In this document: positions 36,891-50,142 of the stretch, piece by piece | How the letters are laid out: each line of letters starts with the position of its first letter | Numbering within the stretch: position 1 is the first letter of the stretch | Source: Cyanoderma ruficeps | Taxonomy: Eukaryota > Chordata > Aves > Passeriformes > Timaliidae | Assembly (NCBI GenBank): GCA_008694505.1 | Contig: VZDJ01007749.1 | Location: forward strand, 4,430,941-4,494,940 | Direction: 5' to 3' | DNA length: 64,000 nt | Translations under genes and position numbers: made by a program | Notes under the pieces: model-generated | Seen by the model: the letters and a program-made list of their open reading frames with translations, nothing else | The model's database searches: none | What the model was told of the DNA's origin: nothing

Positions 36891-39800
36891 TTCTTTCACA
36901 GCCTCCTCAACACATCTGCACCTTCAAGAAATTTTAGAACATCAATTCAATCAACCCAAGTGAAACATTTTTCAGACATCTGTTCCTCCCCTGGTTTCTC
37001 TTGCTTTTTCATATCATTTTGTTCCTCCTTTGCTGATAAAAGTGGTACAGTTATGAGAAACAGAAGCAAGGCTAACCCTCACACCAGACCTGTCAGCTTC
37101 ATAGTAATCCCATGTTCTTACAAGTGAGCTGCTTAACACTTGTGTGCTTATTTCTTACAGAGACCAAGGTCTCCTCTCTGGATGCTTACACACTCTTTTG
37201 ACTGAGCACATGAGGGCTCACAGTTTACAGCTGGGACACCAGACTCTGCTCCAGTTACAGAATTTAGGTCTTTAAAGAAGTCGGATACATAAAGTCATTC
37301 AATTATGACATACTTCTGGATGAGGAACAGGATAAGTTATGCATGCCACAGGATCTGTGACCTAAGGAATTTAAATAACTCTCAAAACCCGTCTGCTCAT
37401 GTCAGAGACCAGGGAGGAAATAAATAAAGCTTTACTCACTGATAGTTTGGGACCAATACTTAGGTTTCAACAACCCAATGAAAATACTGAAAAACTCTTT
37501 CTCACATTATTTAAGAAATCATTTTTGCTACATAAAGAGAGCAATTCTGCAGAGGACTTCAAAGGGACAGCCAGTTAGCCTACTTTCAGTACCCTAGTTA
37601 TGCCCACTGGAGGAGTTCAACCAATAGCAAAGCACTGTGCCAATTACTACCCTTCACAGTTACATGGGAAGAAATAAACTCATGTTGAAATACAGCCAAT
37701 TTTAAGGACATTTTCTACTATGCTCTCCCAGTAGGTATATAGACATGCAAAGGTGCCATGATACTTCTGGTCAGCAAGCAGATTCAGGCCTGAACACAGC
37801 TTCACTGTCCCTTGTTTACACAGCTGTGGTTCCAGTGAGGGTTGACACAAACGCACCCCAAAGAATCCAAGACTTTACAGGAGCTCCTATGGCAGACACC
37901 AAAGTCACAGCAGCCTTAGATTGATCTAAACTGTCCTGCCAAAGGGGTTGTCTCAACCACCCTCCAACCCTCTGGTGCCAACACCAGGTGCTCATCAGCT
38001 GTGTCCTGCTTTTGAAAAGACAATGAGGCACCAGTTTCCCTTTGCTGTCACAGGTCCCAGCAGGGCTGGCCTGAGAGGGCTATGGGAGCAGCCCCAGTGG
38101 AGTGCCCACACCAGGAATAGAGCACTGTGCACCCCCCTTCCAGTAGGACTGAGCCTTAGGGTGATAAGCCCTCTGCTTGCTGCCAGACAAGCAGCCCACC
38201 CTCACCTCAGGTCTGCAAAGCCCTTGACAGTGTGGCTTTGTGGCTCTTACCTAAGCAGGGGCCTTGAACATATGGTTTACTGGGCCCCTCTGCCCCACCA
38301 CAGACCCAGCAGGGATTTTGTCTAATGCCACTATTTATTCATCAGAGGTGCACTTTGAACTGGCACCAAGGCTGTGCTGGCTGCCAGAGAGAGCTGTGGT
38401 TTGAACAATCTGTCCTCCAGGGGAGGAAGGACCAGCCTGGTCACCCTCACACCTGTGCCCAGCACGACAGCACCCTTTGGGCTGAGCAGAGGGAAAGAAC
38501 AGAAAGTCAGGGACTTGCTTGACAAACAAAAAGGGAGCCAGAGAGCACCAGGCAGCTAAGACAGGGATGTTACAAAGCCACACTGTTTTCTGGTCTCATT
38601 TCACTACTTCAGCTAAGGAAAAGGGACTTGTGTCTGCCTTCCAAAAGGATGCTGCATACACCACAATGGAAAGCAAGGGAGCCTTCTTTCCTACTCATGC
38701 TCCTGACAGCAAATATGTCTGTGCATATTGGCTGTTTTGCTAGACTGAGCTGAAAAAGGGGGAAGAACGGCTCACAAATGGAAAACATAGAAAAAACGTG
38801 CCAGTCCATTATCAAACTAAGTTATATCAGGCAAGGTTCTCCTCTCTGCCTCTCAGGTCCCATTCAAAAAAATCACACAATGCTTAAAAGGAAAATTACC
38901 CAACTCTCAAAACTGTACAGCAAAAATGAAAGGGGACAAAAACTAGGCCAGTAGTAAGTGCTTCTTAGAGGAGCTGAGGTGGGAATACAATTACTCCTGC
39001 TTTACAGCAGTCTTGTGAATCCTGAAGGGAAGCAGAGGTCACCAATTCTCTTTCCAGATGTCCTTCATGCAAGAGACCTCTTTCCTCAACTGCAAAAAAA
39101 CCAGCTTCATGGATTTGGATTAAACTGGGCCAGTTCACTAACATTACTATCTAGCCTCAGTTTGCCTTTTTCTTGCAGCATTTTCATGCTGCAAACAATC
39201 TAAATCTTTTACTTTGCATTTCACCCATGACAAATAATACCAGTACAATATACAGCACAGAATAGCTGCTGTAGCCTGGTAGAATACTTAATTATCCACT
39301 TAAATAAAATTCCTTCTTATCCATATTGTTCTCTTTGATGGCAATTAGATGAAGAGAAATGTGTTTTCTTTGCTATATTTAGATCAAGAGAAAACTTTGG
39401 GATGATACTGATAGCCTGATGTTCTCCTAAGTTTTGGTTGCAGCAACCACTGCTGTTGGTAAATAGGAAGAGAAGGAAATAAACTTCTAAGAAATCAGCA
39501 GTGGTGGGGCCAAAATTAGGAGGAAAGATTTCCATGTTCTTGCCAATAAATAAAGTCAGATTGAGCATACTGCTAAAATGACAGGAAACTTGCAACACAG
39601 CATCTCAGTGTGCAAATACCACTCACTTTCAGCTCCAGAACACAAAAATAACAAAACACAAGATGCTATGGAAAGTTGTAAAGATTTGTAGCTTTCCTTT
39701 TACATTCTGGCTGAACTAGCACTGCCTTCTCTCATCCCACAGGAAAGGCACAAGATGTAGCCCCAAAGGGCGATTCTGCTGGCAGAGCTGAAATCGGACC

Positions 39801-40434
39801 CTCCCTGAGAGGCTCAGAAGGATTATTTTGCCAGTACTGAGCCCAAATACTCTATCAGCCAACTCCCTGTCACAGCACAAAGGCACCACAGCCCTGCAGA
39901 ACTACTCACACAAGTAAAACCTCACAGCCCGGCTCACACTTCACATGCCGGAGCAGCAACTCGCACTGGCCCCGATATTGCTGAGGACATCAGAGCCAGC
40001 AGGGGCTGGAGGTGACACTTCGGGAACACCCAAGGACACCTGTGTTGGGGCTGAGTTCCTGTGTCCCAGCCGAGTGGCTGCTTCCCCCTGGGCCCCCAAG
40101 GGGACACAGGTACACAGCGGGGCTGGGACTGCCTCCCTGTGCATCCAAGTGCATGGCCAGCCCGGCCGGAGACACAGACAACAAACATTAAGAAAAAGGG
40201 GGGAAAAAAAACCAAGACAAGCCCCACCCCGCCAGGCAGAGATTTTGCAGGAGGCCAGAGAGACCTCGCTCCCATGAAGATGTTCTTGCTCCCCAGCTGC
40301 CCTTTTGAACACTTAAAAAATCTGGCTGCCTCTGAAGCTGTGCCGGAGGCGCTTCCAAATGAAAGCCGGGATACGCCGCCACCACCCAGGAGAAACAGGT
40401 ATACAGATATTTTAACACACGTACATACACAAAC

Positions 40435-40512
40435 ACACATGGAAATATGTGATTTTTTTATATATAATATGCACTTATATAAGAACACACATACGTACGT
40501 ATATACACACAC
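40435..40512. repeat. CA/TA simple repeat beside the CpG island
   Basis: Alternating purine-pyrimidine runs (ACACACATGG, TTTTTTTATATATAATATGC, ACGTACGTATATACACACAC) immediately left of the island. An abrupt change from AT-rich alternating sequence to CpG-rich DNA. Confidence 0.8.
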
Positions 40513-40622
40513 AGAGACACAGGCAGCTCTGGGAGCGCGGCGACCCCGGGATCCCGCGCGAACGCCGGCGGCTGGCCAGGCCTGTCCCGTCCCGCCCCAT
40601 CCGCAGCATCGCGCCGGCAGAA

Positions 40623-40673
40623 GATCCCGATCCCGATCCCAATCCCGGATCCCCATCCCGCATCCCAGTCCCG
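40623..40673. repeat. GATCCC-type short tandem repeat in the CpG island
   Basis: GATCCCGATCCCGATCCC followed by degenerate AATCCC, GGATCCC and CATCCC units, about 50 bp. It lies just inside the inferred first intron of PSEN2. Confidence 0.85.
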
Positions 40674-40697
40674 CGCCCCGCCGGCCCCGCTGTTTAC

Positions 40698-40800
40698 CTG
40701 CTCCCGGCTCCGCACGCGCCCCCCGCCGCTCCCATTGGCTCCCGCCCCAGCGCCGGCCGTGGGGGACGGCCGCGCCCGCCCATTCGCCGCGGCAGCCGTC
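40698..40800 (-). other. PSEN2: Inferred non-coding first exon of PSEN2
   Basis: The minus strand has a good donor, GAGCAG|GTAAAC, with last exonic base 40698. The transcription start is placed only roughly, downstream of the CCAAT pair at 40837-40873. Human PSEN2 also has untranslated leader exons before the start codon. The start could be tens of bases either way. Confidence 0.45.
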
Positions 40801-40982
40801 GTTCAGCGCGCTTCCCCGCCTACGGGCCAGTTTCCTCCAATAGGAGAGAAGAACGGAAAGATGCTCGGCCAATAGGAAGGCGGCTGTCCCCGCCCTCCCG
40901 GTGCCCGGTGGCGGCCTGTGGAGCGGCGGCGCCGCCATGGCGGGGCGCGGGCGGGCGGTGCCCGGGCCTCGCTTCACGCGGA

Positions 40983-41325
40983 GTCCCAGGATGGCTGGAG
41001 TTGGAAGGGGCTGTGAAGGTTGTCCAGTTCCAACCCCTTGCATGGCTTGGAGCCTTCCACTAGACCGTGTTGCTCTAAGTCCCGTCCAACGTGTCCTTGA
41101 ACACTTTCCAGGGATGGGGTATCCACAGCTTCTCTGGGCAACCTGTGCCAGTGCCTCACCACCCTCCAAGTACGGAACTTCCTCCTAATATCTAATATAT
41201 ATTCGAAACCTACCCTCTTACAGTCTGAATCCATTCCCCCTTGTCTTGTCACTACATGCTCTTGTAAAAAGTCCATTTCCATCTTTCTTGTAGACTCCTT
41301 TCAAGTATTGGAAGGCTTAAATGCA
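40983..41325 (-). mobile_element. CR1-type LINE 3' fragment, antisense
   Basis: About 340 bp, the longest CR1 piece here, in reverse orientation. It starts CCCAGGATGGCTGGAGTTGG, with the blocks TTCCACTAGACCGTGTTGCT, CTCTGGGCAACCTGTGCCAG and CCCCCTTGTCTTGTCACTAC. It abuts the PSEN2 CpG island directly. Confidence 0.95.
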
Positions 41326-43313
41326 TATCAGTTTATCCCTTCAGTAAATAAAATAATATGCAAGCATGCAGATCCTGATGGAAATAAAAGGAATAATAAA
41401 TAGTAAGAGAGAAGTGTGGAGGAGTAAAGAGAGAAACCAGAGGAAATGGCCAAAGAATAGTTCTGCTGGAATTGTCTGACCCCTGCTCAGTTTATAGATC
41501 AGAGGGGTGAATAAGGAAAATTACAACTTTGCCCTATTTGCAGTGGGTGTGGGGAGTTTGTATGTTCAGACTGTAAGCATTTTTGCTTAAAATTAAAAAA
41601 GTCATGATAGTATGCAAGATAACCCAGCAGATAGATGAAATTGCTTTTCAGTCAGCACACAAACCACTCCTGCCTCTGTTTCCACTTTTTTATCAAAGAG
41701 CAGTCAAGTGAAATTAAGATTTTGGCAGCTCTGTAGCACTTGCTCATCACAGCAATTTCCCTCTGCTGCTGTTGTCATTTCAGGAAGCACCTCAGGCACA
41801 GACAGCATTTACAGCAGAGATTCACAATCCTCTTTCCTCCATGCCACCCATGATGATTCTGTATACAAAAGGAACAAAGATTAAGATGGTAATGAAGGAG
41901 ACATGAGGTACAAATACGTGAACTGTCCCACTATAAATCGTTGGACAAAATGGAATCTTTTGCAGATTCCAAGTCTTAAGTTGGCCGTCACATTCTTTTC
42001 CCCAGATTTCCTGCACAATATCAGTGATAAGTGATTCACCTTCCTTGTACCCATAATTCTCGTTTTGAACACTGCACACAGAACTAAGCTACATGGAAAA
42101 TTCTTCAGGGGCCCAGAGAGCTGCCTGTCCCAGCATGGCCAGCTGGGCTTTGCCAGGGTAAAGTCAGTCTGGATAAACTGATAAACTCTGTGTTCTTCAC
42201 TAGCCAAGAGCTCTTCATTATCAGATGCCTTTTCTAACATATGTTAGCTCTTTCTAATAGATTTCCCTCAAAGGCTCTGTCTATCTTTGGTCTTTGCACT
42301 GAGCTCTCGAGTTCCTTTTCACTGGACACTTGATCCAGATGGAAATTTTTTTAATGAATTGGGAATTTTTCTGATGAATCCTTCACGCATTTTGTGCTCA
42401 GCTGCTTTGTTAAGTTTAACATTCGGAAAAGGAGTAATTTTGACTGCACTCAGGTTTTCCACAACTGAGAATAATTTTACTCCCTTATACTTTTACATGG
42501 AGCATAAGTATCTGACACAAATTTGAGATAATAGTAGAAATATTTATCTGTTTTAAAAATTTTACAACTTCAGAGCTAAAGCATTGACTGTCTGAACTGT
42601 GCTTCTCTTCACCTCACTGGCAGCTGTCAGTCCAGCTGAGCCTGCCATAGATCTGTGCAGGAGAATAGAAAAAATGATCTTAACCTCTTTCTTCCATGGG
42701 CTGCAGGGATGGGAACTGGTTTTACAAGCCCAGTTGCCCTTTATCAGCACCTTTAGAAGCTAAACTTGCAGCTTTTTGTATCTCTCAAAAGTGCTGCTCT
42801 GCTGCATGAAGGGCTTACAGGTGCCTACTCTGGACTAAAATTTAGAGACAAACAAATTATTTGCTTCTTTCCACATTCTCTCTAGATCCTCCCTTTTTCC
42901 TTTCACCCTGATGACAAATGCAAGGAGGTGTAGGCTTTGTGCAACATAGCAAAGGGTTTTAGGAAAGATAATCATGTACTTCAACCTTGGAAGCACAACA
43001 ACATGGGTATGTGAAACCCAGCTGTCTTTCTTAGAATGCATATCCTGCCTGCCTCCTTTGTAGCATGAGGCAAAAATCTATCTTAGTTCAGTGTTCCTCT
43101 TCTGTAGCCTAAAGCGGGTAATAGGAAGACAAGTAGTTATTTTGGTCTCTCCATCCGTGAGTGTTACTTCCATGCAGTTTTCAGTCAGAATGCCTTTTCA
43201 CATGTTTTTTCCTAGCTGCATCACATGAGAAGCATTTGACCTGAGAGCAAGCTAACAGGCTCCTTGAGCAAAGCCTTGCTCTGTATCATATGGACATCAA
43301 AAATATTTCTGCC

Positions 43314-43329
43314 TTTTTTTTTTTTTTTT
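43314..43329. repeat. T16 homopolymer
   Basis: Sixteen uninterrupted T residues; likely length-polymorphic. No retrogene-like sequence is evident beside it. Confidence 0.9.
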
Positions 43330-43988
43330 GACGGATCTGTGCAGTCATTTCCTTAAAGGGTCTCTCAGATAATGCAGAGGGCTCATTGCCAGGGAAATCA
43401 CATGCCACGCTGTATCACATCTTCATGACTTGGGAGGTCAGTGTCTCTCACCAGGCTGCTGGTTGTTCTGAAGAACACGGGGACATTCTCTGGGGTTGCC
43501 CTAATGTGTCCCGTTTTGGTACTGAGATATTTATGGTAGGAAATCTCAGGGAGGTTTTGGTCATAAACTGTTTCAGTCCTTCAAATATATCCAAGGAATT
43601 GTGACTGTTTTATTTCAGGAGATGTAAATAATACCCGGAAATGGAACTACTGACACAAATCCAAACAGAGATGCTCCCTTGGCTTTTGAATGGAAACAGA
43701 CAAGACACCATCTGTCAAAATAACATTAAAACCTCTTGTGCTTGCACAGAAGATATGAATAGGGCCAGGCCCAGGACATTGGAGCTTTGTTCTGGAATAG
43801 ACAGTACTTTCCAGGAGTCTTGCTCAGTTTATTCCACTCCATGGATCTGGAGTCCCTCAAGGAAAGGTCATTACTGAATACCAAAGCAAACATTTTTCTC
43901 ATAACTGAAGGAGATCTCATTCATGAGAGGGCTTAGCAGGCAGCCAGGGCTCATGACGGAGTGCCACCTGTGGGCAGGAATCGTGTAT

Positions 43989-43996
43989 TGACGTCA
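43989..43996. promoter_or_regulatory. Full CRE palindrome
   Basis: TGACGTCA, the consensus CREB/ATF site, in otherwise CpG-poor DNA where an intact CpG-containing palindrome is uncommon. A short motif, so chance is possible. Confidence 0.3.
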
Positions 43997-45119
43997 CACT
44001 CCTGTGTGGATTTTAAAATGTTCCCGCGTCGGTGTATCCCTGATGCCTCCGATGTAACCAGGCAGTTCAGACTGAAGCCCCAGTACTGAAGAGTGTGGAA
44101 TATCCTTCTGTCTAAAACAGAGCTGAGTGCAGGTTCAAAGTCCCCTGGACTGTGGGCTGTGGGTCTGACCTGTGGAAGCTTAACTTCATGCTGAGGGGAT
44201 AGTGGTAAGATGTGTCGTGAATGTTCACTCAATACAAATTCCCCATGGTGTTGCACAGACCTGTGGTCACTTCGTGGTCCATTCCTTCCAGGTCTACAGC
44301 ATCCCAGGAGCTGTGTACATGGCTTCTTTCTGAAGGACATAGAATTTAGCTAAATATGAGATTGTCTCAAAATAGACAAGGCCAAAGTGGTGGGAGCAGG
44401 AATTAAATCTGGTAAAGTGTGCAGTGACAGAGCAGTCAGTAATGCATCCAAGGCAATGGAATGCCACCAAAATCTTACTTTTAGGCACAGATCCTTGTCA
44501 GGCCCATTAAGCAGGAGCCCCAGTGGGAGTGCCCAGTGCCTGCTTGAGAGCAGAGCTCCTGCTGCCATGGTGTCCTCTGGACCACTGTCTTTCTCAGCAG
44601 CTTCTCTTGCCTCCTTATGTACAAGTTTTGTACAGTTCTGCTAAAGGATGAAATTTCCCTTCAGGAGGCAAATGCACCAGTCTGACAAAGCAGCATTATG
44701 CCTTTAAGGTTGTTGATATCTCTTTGGCTTTTCTTTATCTTGGGGCAAATCCTTCAAGGCAATCCCAGGCTCCAAGCAATCAGCAGACCTCTTCATGTGA
44801 CTTGGAAAACTGAGTTCACACTGCTCTGCTCTCTTTGAGGACAATGACTTTAACTGAAATGAGGTCTGTCCTGGGAAAAAGAAAAGCAAATGTCTGACAT
44901 CTTCTAAAAATGTACATGGAAAGGAAAAAAAAACTAAAAAGAGAATTTAAGTTCCTCATTAAGTTCCCCATAACTACTCACATGAACTGTGTAGTTGATT
45001 TGGGCCTGTTGGTGGTCATGGTGAGAGGAGCATGAGTAAAGAGTGTGAATTATACATTCATATTCAAATAAATCCGTCCCGGTTTCCCTGGCCAAGCTGT
45101 GAAGGAGAGTCTCGCTGTG

Positions 45120-45133
45120 CCACTAGGGGACAG
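45120..45133 (+). promoter_or_regulatory. Probable CTCF site (forward)
   Basis: CCACTAGGGGACAG differs from the common CTCF core CCACTAGGGGGCAG by one base. It lies in a short stretch (about 45070-45185) with more CpG than its surroundings. It faces away from PSEN2, opposite to the candidates at 18207 and 21228. Confidence 0.5.
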
Positions 45134-48100
45134 AGCTCTGCCGCGTACATCCCTCTCCTCGGGAGTGGGATGAGCTCCGACATCTGCAGCTCCAGCCCTG
45201 GGACTCTCTGGAATAAGCCTTTCAGGGAATTTTTAGTGTAATCAGATCCCTGAAAAATACATTCTCTGCTCATTTAACCCTCTCTGGAGAATGTATCTGC
45301 CAAATGACTCGTGCTACGAAACTCCTGAAGCTGCAAGAACGATGGATTTGAAGCCACGTTATTTACTGGATTCCTCCTCACTTCTCAGGACTCAGTATGA
45401 GCCCAGCTTGTTTCTGCTGGCACAGTTGTATCCTGACCAGTATTCCCACGGCTAGAGCTACAACTGTAGCAGCAATGGCAAGGAAACTGAGAAAATGTAG
45501 GCAAAATTGTATTTTTCACTCCCCTAAGGGGCAAGAGGAAAAGTATTGTATTTTGATTTTTGTTTATAAAAGGTGCAAGGTTTGGTTGCTTTCTATTTCT
45601 GTGCTCCACTAATGTACTCATGTTAAGCAGCAGTTTTCCAGAGTCCACTGTTATAGCTCTGCAAGTTTTTCTGCACAGAGGCACTTAGAATAGTTTATCT
45701 TAGTAAAGTAAATCAATGAGTTTGTTTTAAAGTCCTTACCCTTCAGCAGGAGTGGCAATTCCTAAAATAGCTTTTACTGGCATTTAGTTTATTTAACTTT
45801 ACATTAGCACCATTTAATCAAGCCCTAAATTAGATTTTGAATGGATCTAGTTAAACTGGATCAAGCTAGTTTGATTCTCAATTATTCAGTAACTGAAGAG
45901 TTTATTACATATTAAGGTAAATTAAATAAGAGAGTTTATACAGGGATTTTCTACTGATCAAGCAGGTTAAAGGCATATCTACAGTTAAACCACAGTTAAA
46001 CTGTGGCTTTTCAAAACCTTGAGGCTTTTTTTCCCTCTTGTACAATGAAACTGTAAGTTGAAGGAAAAAACAAAGTATTTATTTTATATATCAAAGGCAT
46101 TCAAGCATAGATCTCAAATTAAGGAAATAACAGTAACTAGTACCTCCTCATCTCCTTCTTTATAACTTCCTCTGTTTTTTCCACATCTGACAAGCATCAG
46201 TTGCTTAAAGAAAAACTTCAGAAGTGAATTATTTTAAAATTCTGCATGGTATTGTACTTTGTTGATGAATAATACTTCTCATCTGCAACTTTTTCTAAGC
46301 ACAGTTAAGCACACCTTTATTGCCATTCCATTCCCATATTTCATCCAAATCACCTTAATATTCCCACACATCTTGCAGATGTTTCCACATAACAATAATA
46401 CAGGTTTCCAGGGCAACAAAACTTTGCAGGCAGTATGGGAGACGCTCATCCTTGGTCAAAAACTCTTCATGAAACACAGCCATGCTGCAGCTGTCACAAA
46501 CAGCCAGAGTTTATTGTTGGGGCGTGATAAACTCTGTTATCTGTTCCTATCTGTGTTTGTCTCCTAAAGCCTGTGTAGAGCCTGGAGATCATTATATGTA
46601 TATATATGTATAACTGATATTTAACAGCTCACAAAATGACATAGAAAAGTCAAGGAGAGAGAAATGAAAGAACATCACAGAGATCTGACATTGTCAAGGT
46701 GAAGTCAGCCTGTCCAAAAGTCATTATTCAATAGATAGTTACAGAAGAGAGGATATTGCAAATAAATAAAAATACAAAGATACATTTGAATATAAGCTAC
46801 AGGTTTTCCAAAACGTCTGTGGTATCTGTGGAGGTGTATTGTTTTTTTCCTAAAGCCATATGAGGAACTGGATATTTGCACAAATAGAAACAGTGTGGGC
46901 CTAATATATGGAAGCTGGGAAAATAGCAGAAAAGAGAATGCACTGCGGTAGAGCCAAAGTGAGCACCTGAGCAAAGGGAGGTGTGGCACCAGAGCCTGGA
47001 TTGGTGCTCACTGATGCAATCTGAATTCCCTGACATTTCCAGCTGCAGAGTGGCCCTGAGAAAATCTAGACCTGTGTCAGGCAGTCAGCTTGGTTTCCTC
47101 TTGGTTTCCTCGTGGAGTTTTCGTGCTTGAAATCCTCACTAAAAGAATGCCACCACTCCGTGGACACTGTGCCTGACAGTCACCGAGCAGCTCAACTCCA
47201 GCATCTGTGCCGTCACTGAAGGCAGCGTAAAACTCAGCAAGACAGAGGGTGGGTGTAGTGCTGTCAGGGGAGCTGCAATACCCCTGTGCAAAAGAAAAAA
47301 TTACAGTTCTTCATGGCATGTAGGGAAGATGCAGTTTCCTCATCTACCCTATGAAGTCAGATGAGTTTACTCATACAAATGTCAGGAAAAAGCAAATGCA
47401 ACTCCATAGATACCTCCATGTTTTTTGTGGACAGCTTGTATTCCAATGTAAATACAAAAGCTGTGATAAGTAGCACCCAAATCAGATCTATTATTTAAAA
47501 AGAAGATTACCTCACTATATTAGAAAACAAAATATTAATTGTGGTAATTTTCTGTATGAGCTACGGTAGCATTTAAGAGACCAACATGTCTCATGTACTC
47601 ATCTCAAATGCTGAATCTGAGACACCTTGGACCTTGTTTTTATGTGTGCTGAGCAGACAATAGCCCACACTTGTGCAAGTCATGAGGTTCATGAAGGTTA
47701 TGGGGTTCATGAAAGTCATGGCTTTCATTAAGGAAACAAGACTGGTTTCCTTTTAGACATGCAGAAATCAAGCCGCTGAAAATCTGTTTTTAAAATGTTG
47801 TCTTGACCTTTCCCTGCCTTGGTTTTCCCATCTGCATGGGAAAGATGACAATCCCCTGAGTGAGAAGTGCCTCGAGGCAGCCACTAAGCGCTGTGCTGTT
47901 CATGGAGATGAGCAATGCCCACTGTACTGCACACAATGCCAACACTTAGATAATTTCTCACCCACCTCTGCTTTCCTCCCTAATCTGCATTTCTATCTCC
48001 TGTGTCTTTCTCAGAGTTTTTCACACCCCTGTTTATTGCAACATGTATACAGGAGGTTCCATAACAACTTGAGATTCATTTACTTTTTCCACCCAGCGCA

Positions 48101-50142
48101 GCTATATTAGAAATGCGTTAAAACATTTCACCTCTTAATTTCTTGTCTCAGACAGCCACTGTGACACTTCTTATAAACTCAACGCCTACTCTGCTTATTC
48201 AGGGAAGATTCCTTGTGAGTGCTGAATCAAGTCTAGCCCTCAGATCCCAAGCTGCACTTAAAAGCCAGTGCCACAGCAGATGCACTCAGTAGGTGATGGC
48301 AGAGGAATGCTCCTAGATGTTGAAAAGATGAACTTGTTCCTGCTCTAGAGCTTCTGTCTGAACACAGAACCTCTGCTTGACTCTAGTCCCAGTGCTGAGC
48401 TAATATGTCTAATGGCTTCTGAAGAGTTACCTTGTGCACACTAAGGGAATCAGCCCTTCTGTAAGCCTTGAACCACCAGAACCAGAGTAGCTTTGCTGCA
48501 GAAAAGAAGTGGAAGTTGGAAATTTGAGCAGCAAGGAAAGAAGAGCTTCTGGCTTGGGCACTGAATTTAGAATACTCGTGGTCTAGGCTGGCTTCCCAAT
48601 TTCTGCACAGACTTACTAAATATTCATAGAGATAAGAACCTTTCTGACACCTGACTTGGAGAGTAAACTCTCGGCCAGAGAGACTCCTGCATGTTATATA
48701 CACATGGTTTTCACTTATGTTTGTGAGGTTCTGACTCATAAGCTAATTTGAATAAATTTTGAGTTGGCTAGCTGAGCCAAATAAATCAGAGTTGGACTGA
48801 AATTGTTTTGAACTGATCCATAGTAGAGATAAATGTGTTGTATTTGCATTCACAAGAAAAACTGTAAAATGTTGCTCTGTTTCGTGGAACATACTTTACT
48901 CAACCCAAAAATGAAATCCTTCCTTCTTATAGTGGAAAAAAAAAAGTTAAATAGTAGATTAACATTATAAAATAGCTGGTGGTAGTGGCCACCTCTTCTG
49001 CAAACACAAGCAGTCATGTAAGCACTGTAAAACCCACATCTGAAAGGATGTGACCCACATGTCTCACTTCTCACAGCAGCATCTTCTCAAAGCTGTTTTA
49101 CATTCACCAGATTTAGTCAAAGGGAGGAACTCCATCTAATGTTGTGATCTATTTTGATCTTGTTGTAAAATCAATACATTCCTGACATAGTTCCTTTCTG
49201 AAGGAGTTTTGCTGAAATAGTTCCTTTCTATGTTAACAACGTAATTTTTGGTTCAGCCAACCTATACTGCAAAGGTGAGGAACAGCTAATCACTCTAAAC
49301 CTGTGCCAGAAGAGGTCAGTTGTCAGCATCCTTTATTACTGTTTGTGGTTTATTTGAACTATTCAATTGATTTCTATAAATAGGATATAATCTCCCATTG
49401 AAATCTATGAAGAGTGGAAACAGCATACAAATGATACCAGCCTCCTCTGTTCCTTTATAGAAGGACTTACAGAGATGGGAGGCTTTTTGCTGTAAAATGG
49501 TTCTTGTGAAGTCTGAAACAAGCATAAGTTGACTCATGGAAGAAAAATTGAATCATAAAGAATAGCTACTCAGACATACACAGCAATGAACTCAAACACC
49601 TTCATTAGTGTCTGTAAATTGTCAAATTGACTCTAACCACCGAGTGAGCTGACCAGTCCTCACCGCTGAAGAAAGAAGAGCTAAAAAGTGAAAGAAAGAA
49701 TGAGACAAAGAATTGATAATACAGAAACTTTTAACTCTGCTGCCTTCAAAACTAAGACTTTTTCAGAAGTCTGCAGTCCAATTTATGCCAGATGTTCTGA
49801 GAAAACACACCAAACTTTTGAATATGGATCATGGTGCAACACAGAATTCTAAACAGATACCTGCAGGGTTGCATTGCCCATCTCATTCCAGAAAGCAATG
49901 CATCTCTCTTCATCTTTTCCTAATGTTCTTGTGTACTTCCTTGTCCTCTTGTTATCCTAATTCAGGGTCCCTCCGGCCAGATGCTGAGCTCACCATGGTG
50001 CTTGTGCTGCCAAGACCTGAGTGCCCTTGAAGCCATTGTTCACTTGAGTTTTGTCACAAGGTCTCTGTTTTCCTTGGTTTCCAAAGTTTTCTGATGGCCA
50101 GCAATATTATATAGTGATAAACAATGGTATGAGCTGTTCTCC

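Larger units (their letters stand above)
35644..40697 (-). other. PSEN2: PSEN2 5' UTR intron
   Basis: About 5 kb between the CpG-island donor and the acceptor of the first coding exon. I recognise no coding exon or CR1. It contains a candidate alternative first exon with CRE and GC box near 36.7-36.9 kb. The intron limits depend on the first exon being at 40698, which is inferred from a donor motif. Confidence 0.6.
40530..40985 (-). promoter_or_regulatory. PSEN2: CpG island, PSEN2 promoter
   Basis: About 450 bp of CpG-dense sequence at the right position for a PSEN2 5' UTR exon. It carries three CCAAT boxes: ATTGG at 40734-40738, and two CCAATAGGA sites at 40837 and 40869 in the opposite direction. 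It also has GC-rich Sp1-type sites and a CCGCCATGGCGG YY1-like element at 40932-40943. No TATA box was seen. The CCAAT boxes in both directions would allow transcription both ways, as in many TATA-less CpG promoters. Confidence 0.8.
41326..50142. other. Intergenic stretch upstream of PSEN2
   Basis: No coding exon, RNA gene or interspersed repeat recognised. Open frames are short and resemble nothing I know. Contains a T16 run, a CRE palindrome and a CTCF-like motif, listed separately. From vertebrate synteny this is probably the start of the wide gap between PSEN2 and ITPKB. Confidence 0.5.

Noticed and set aside
39934..41169. Longest open frame in the window, 411 codons, minus strand across the PSEN2 CpG island and CR1
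   Set aside because: Its composition follows GC-rich island sequence, then CA/TA repeat, then CR1. It crosses the likely first exon and donor of PSEN2, and no segment resembles a protein family. Long frames are expected where stop codons are scarce.
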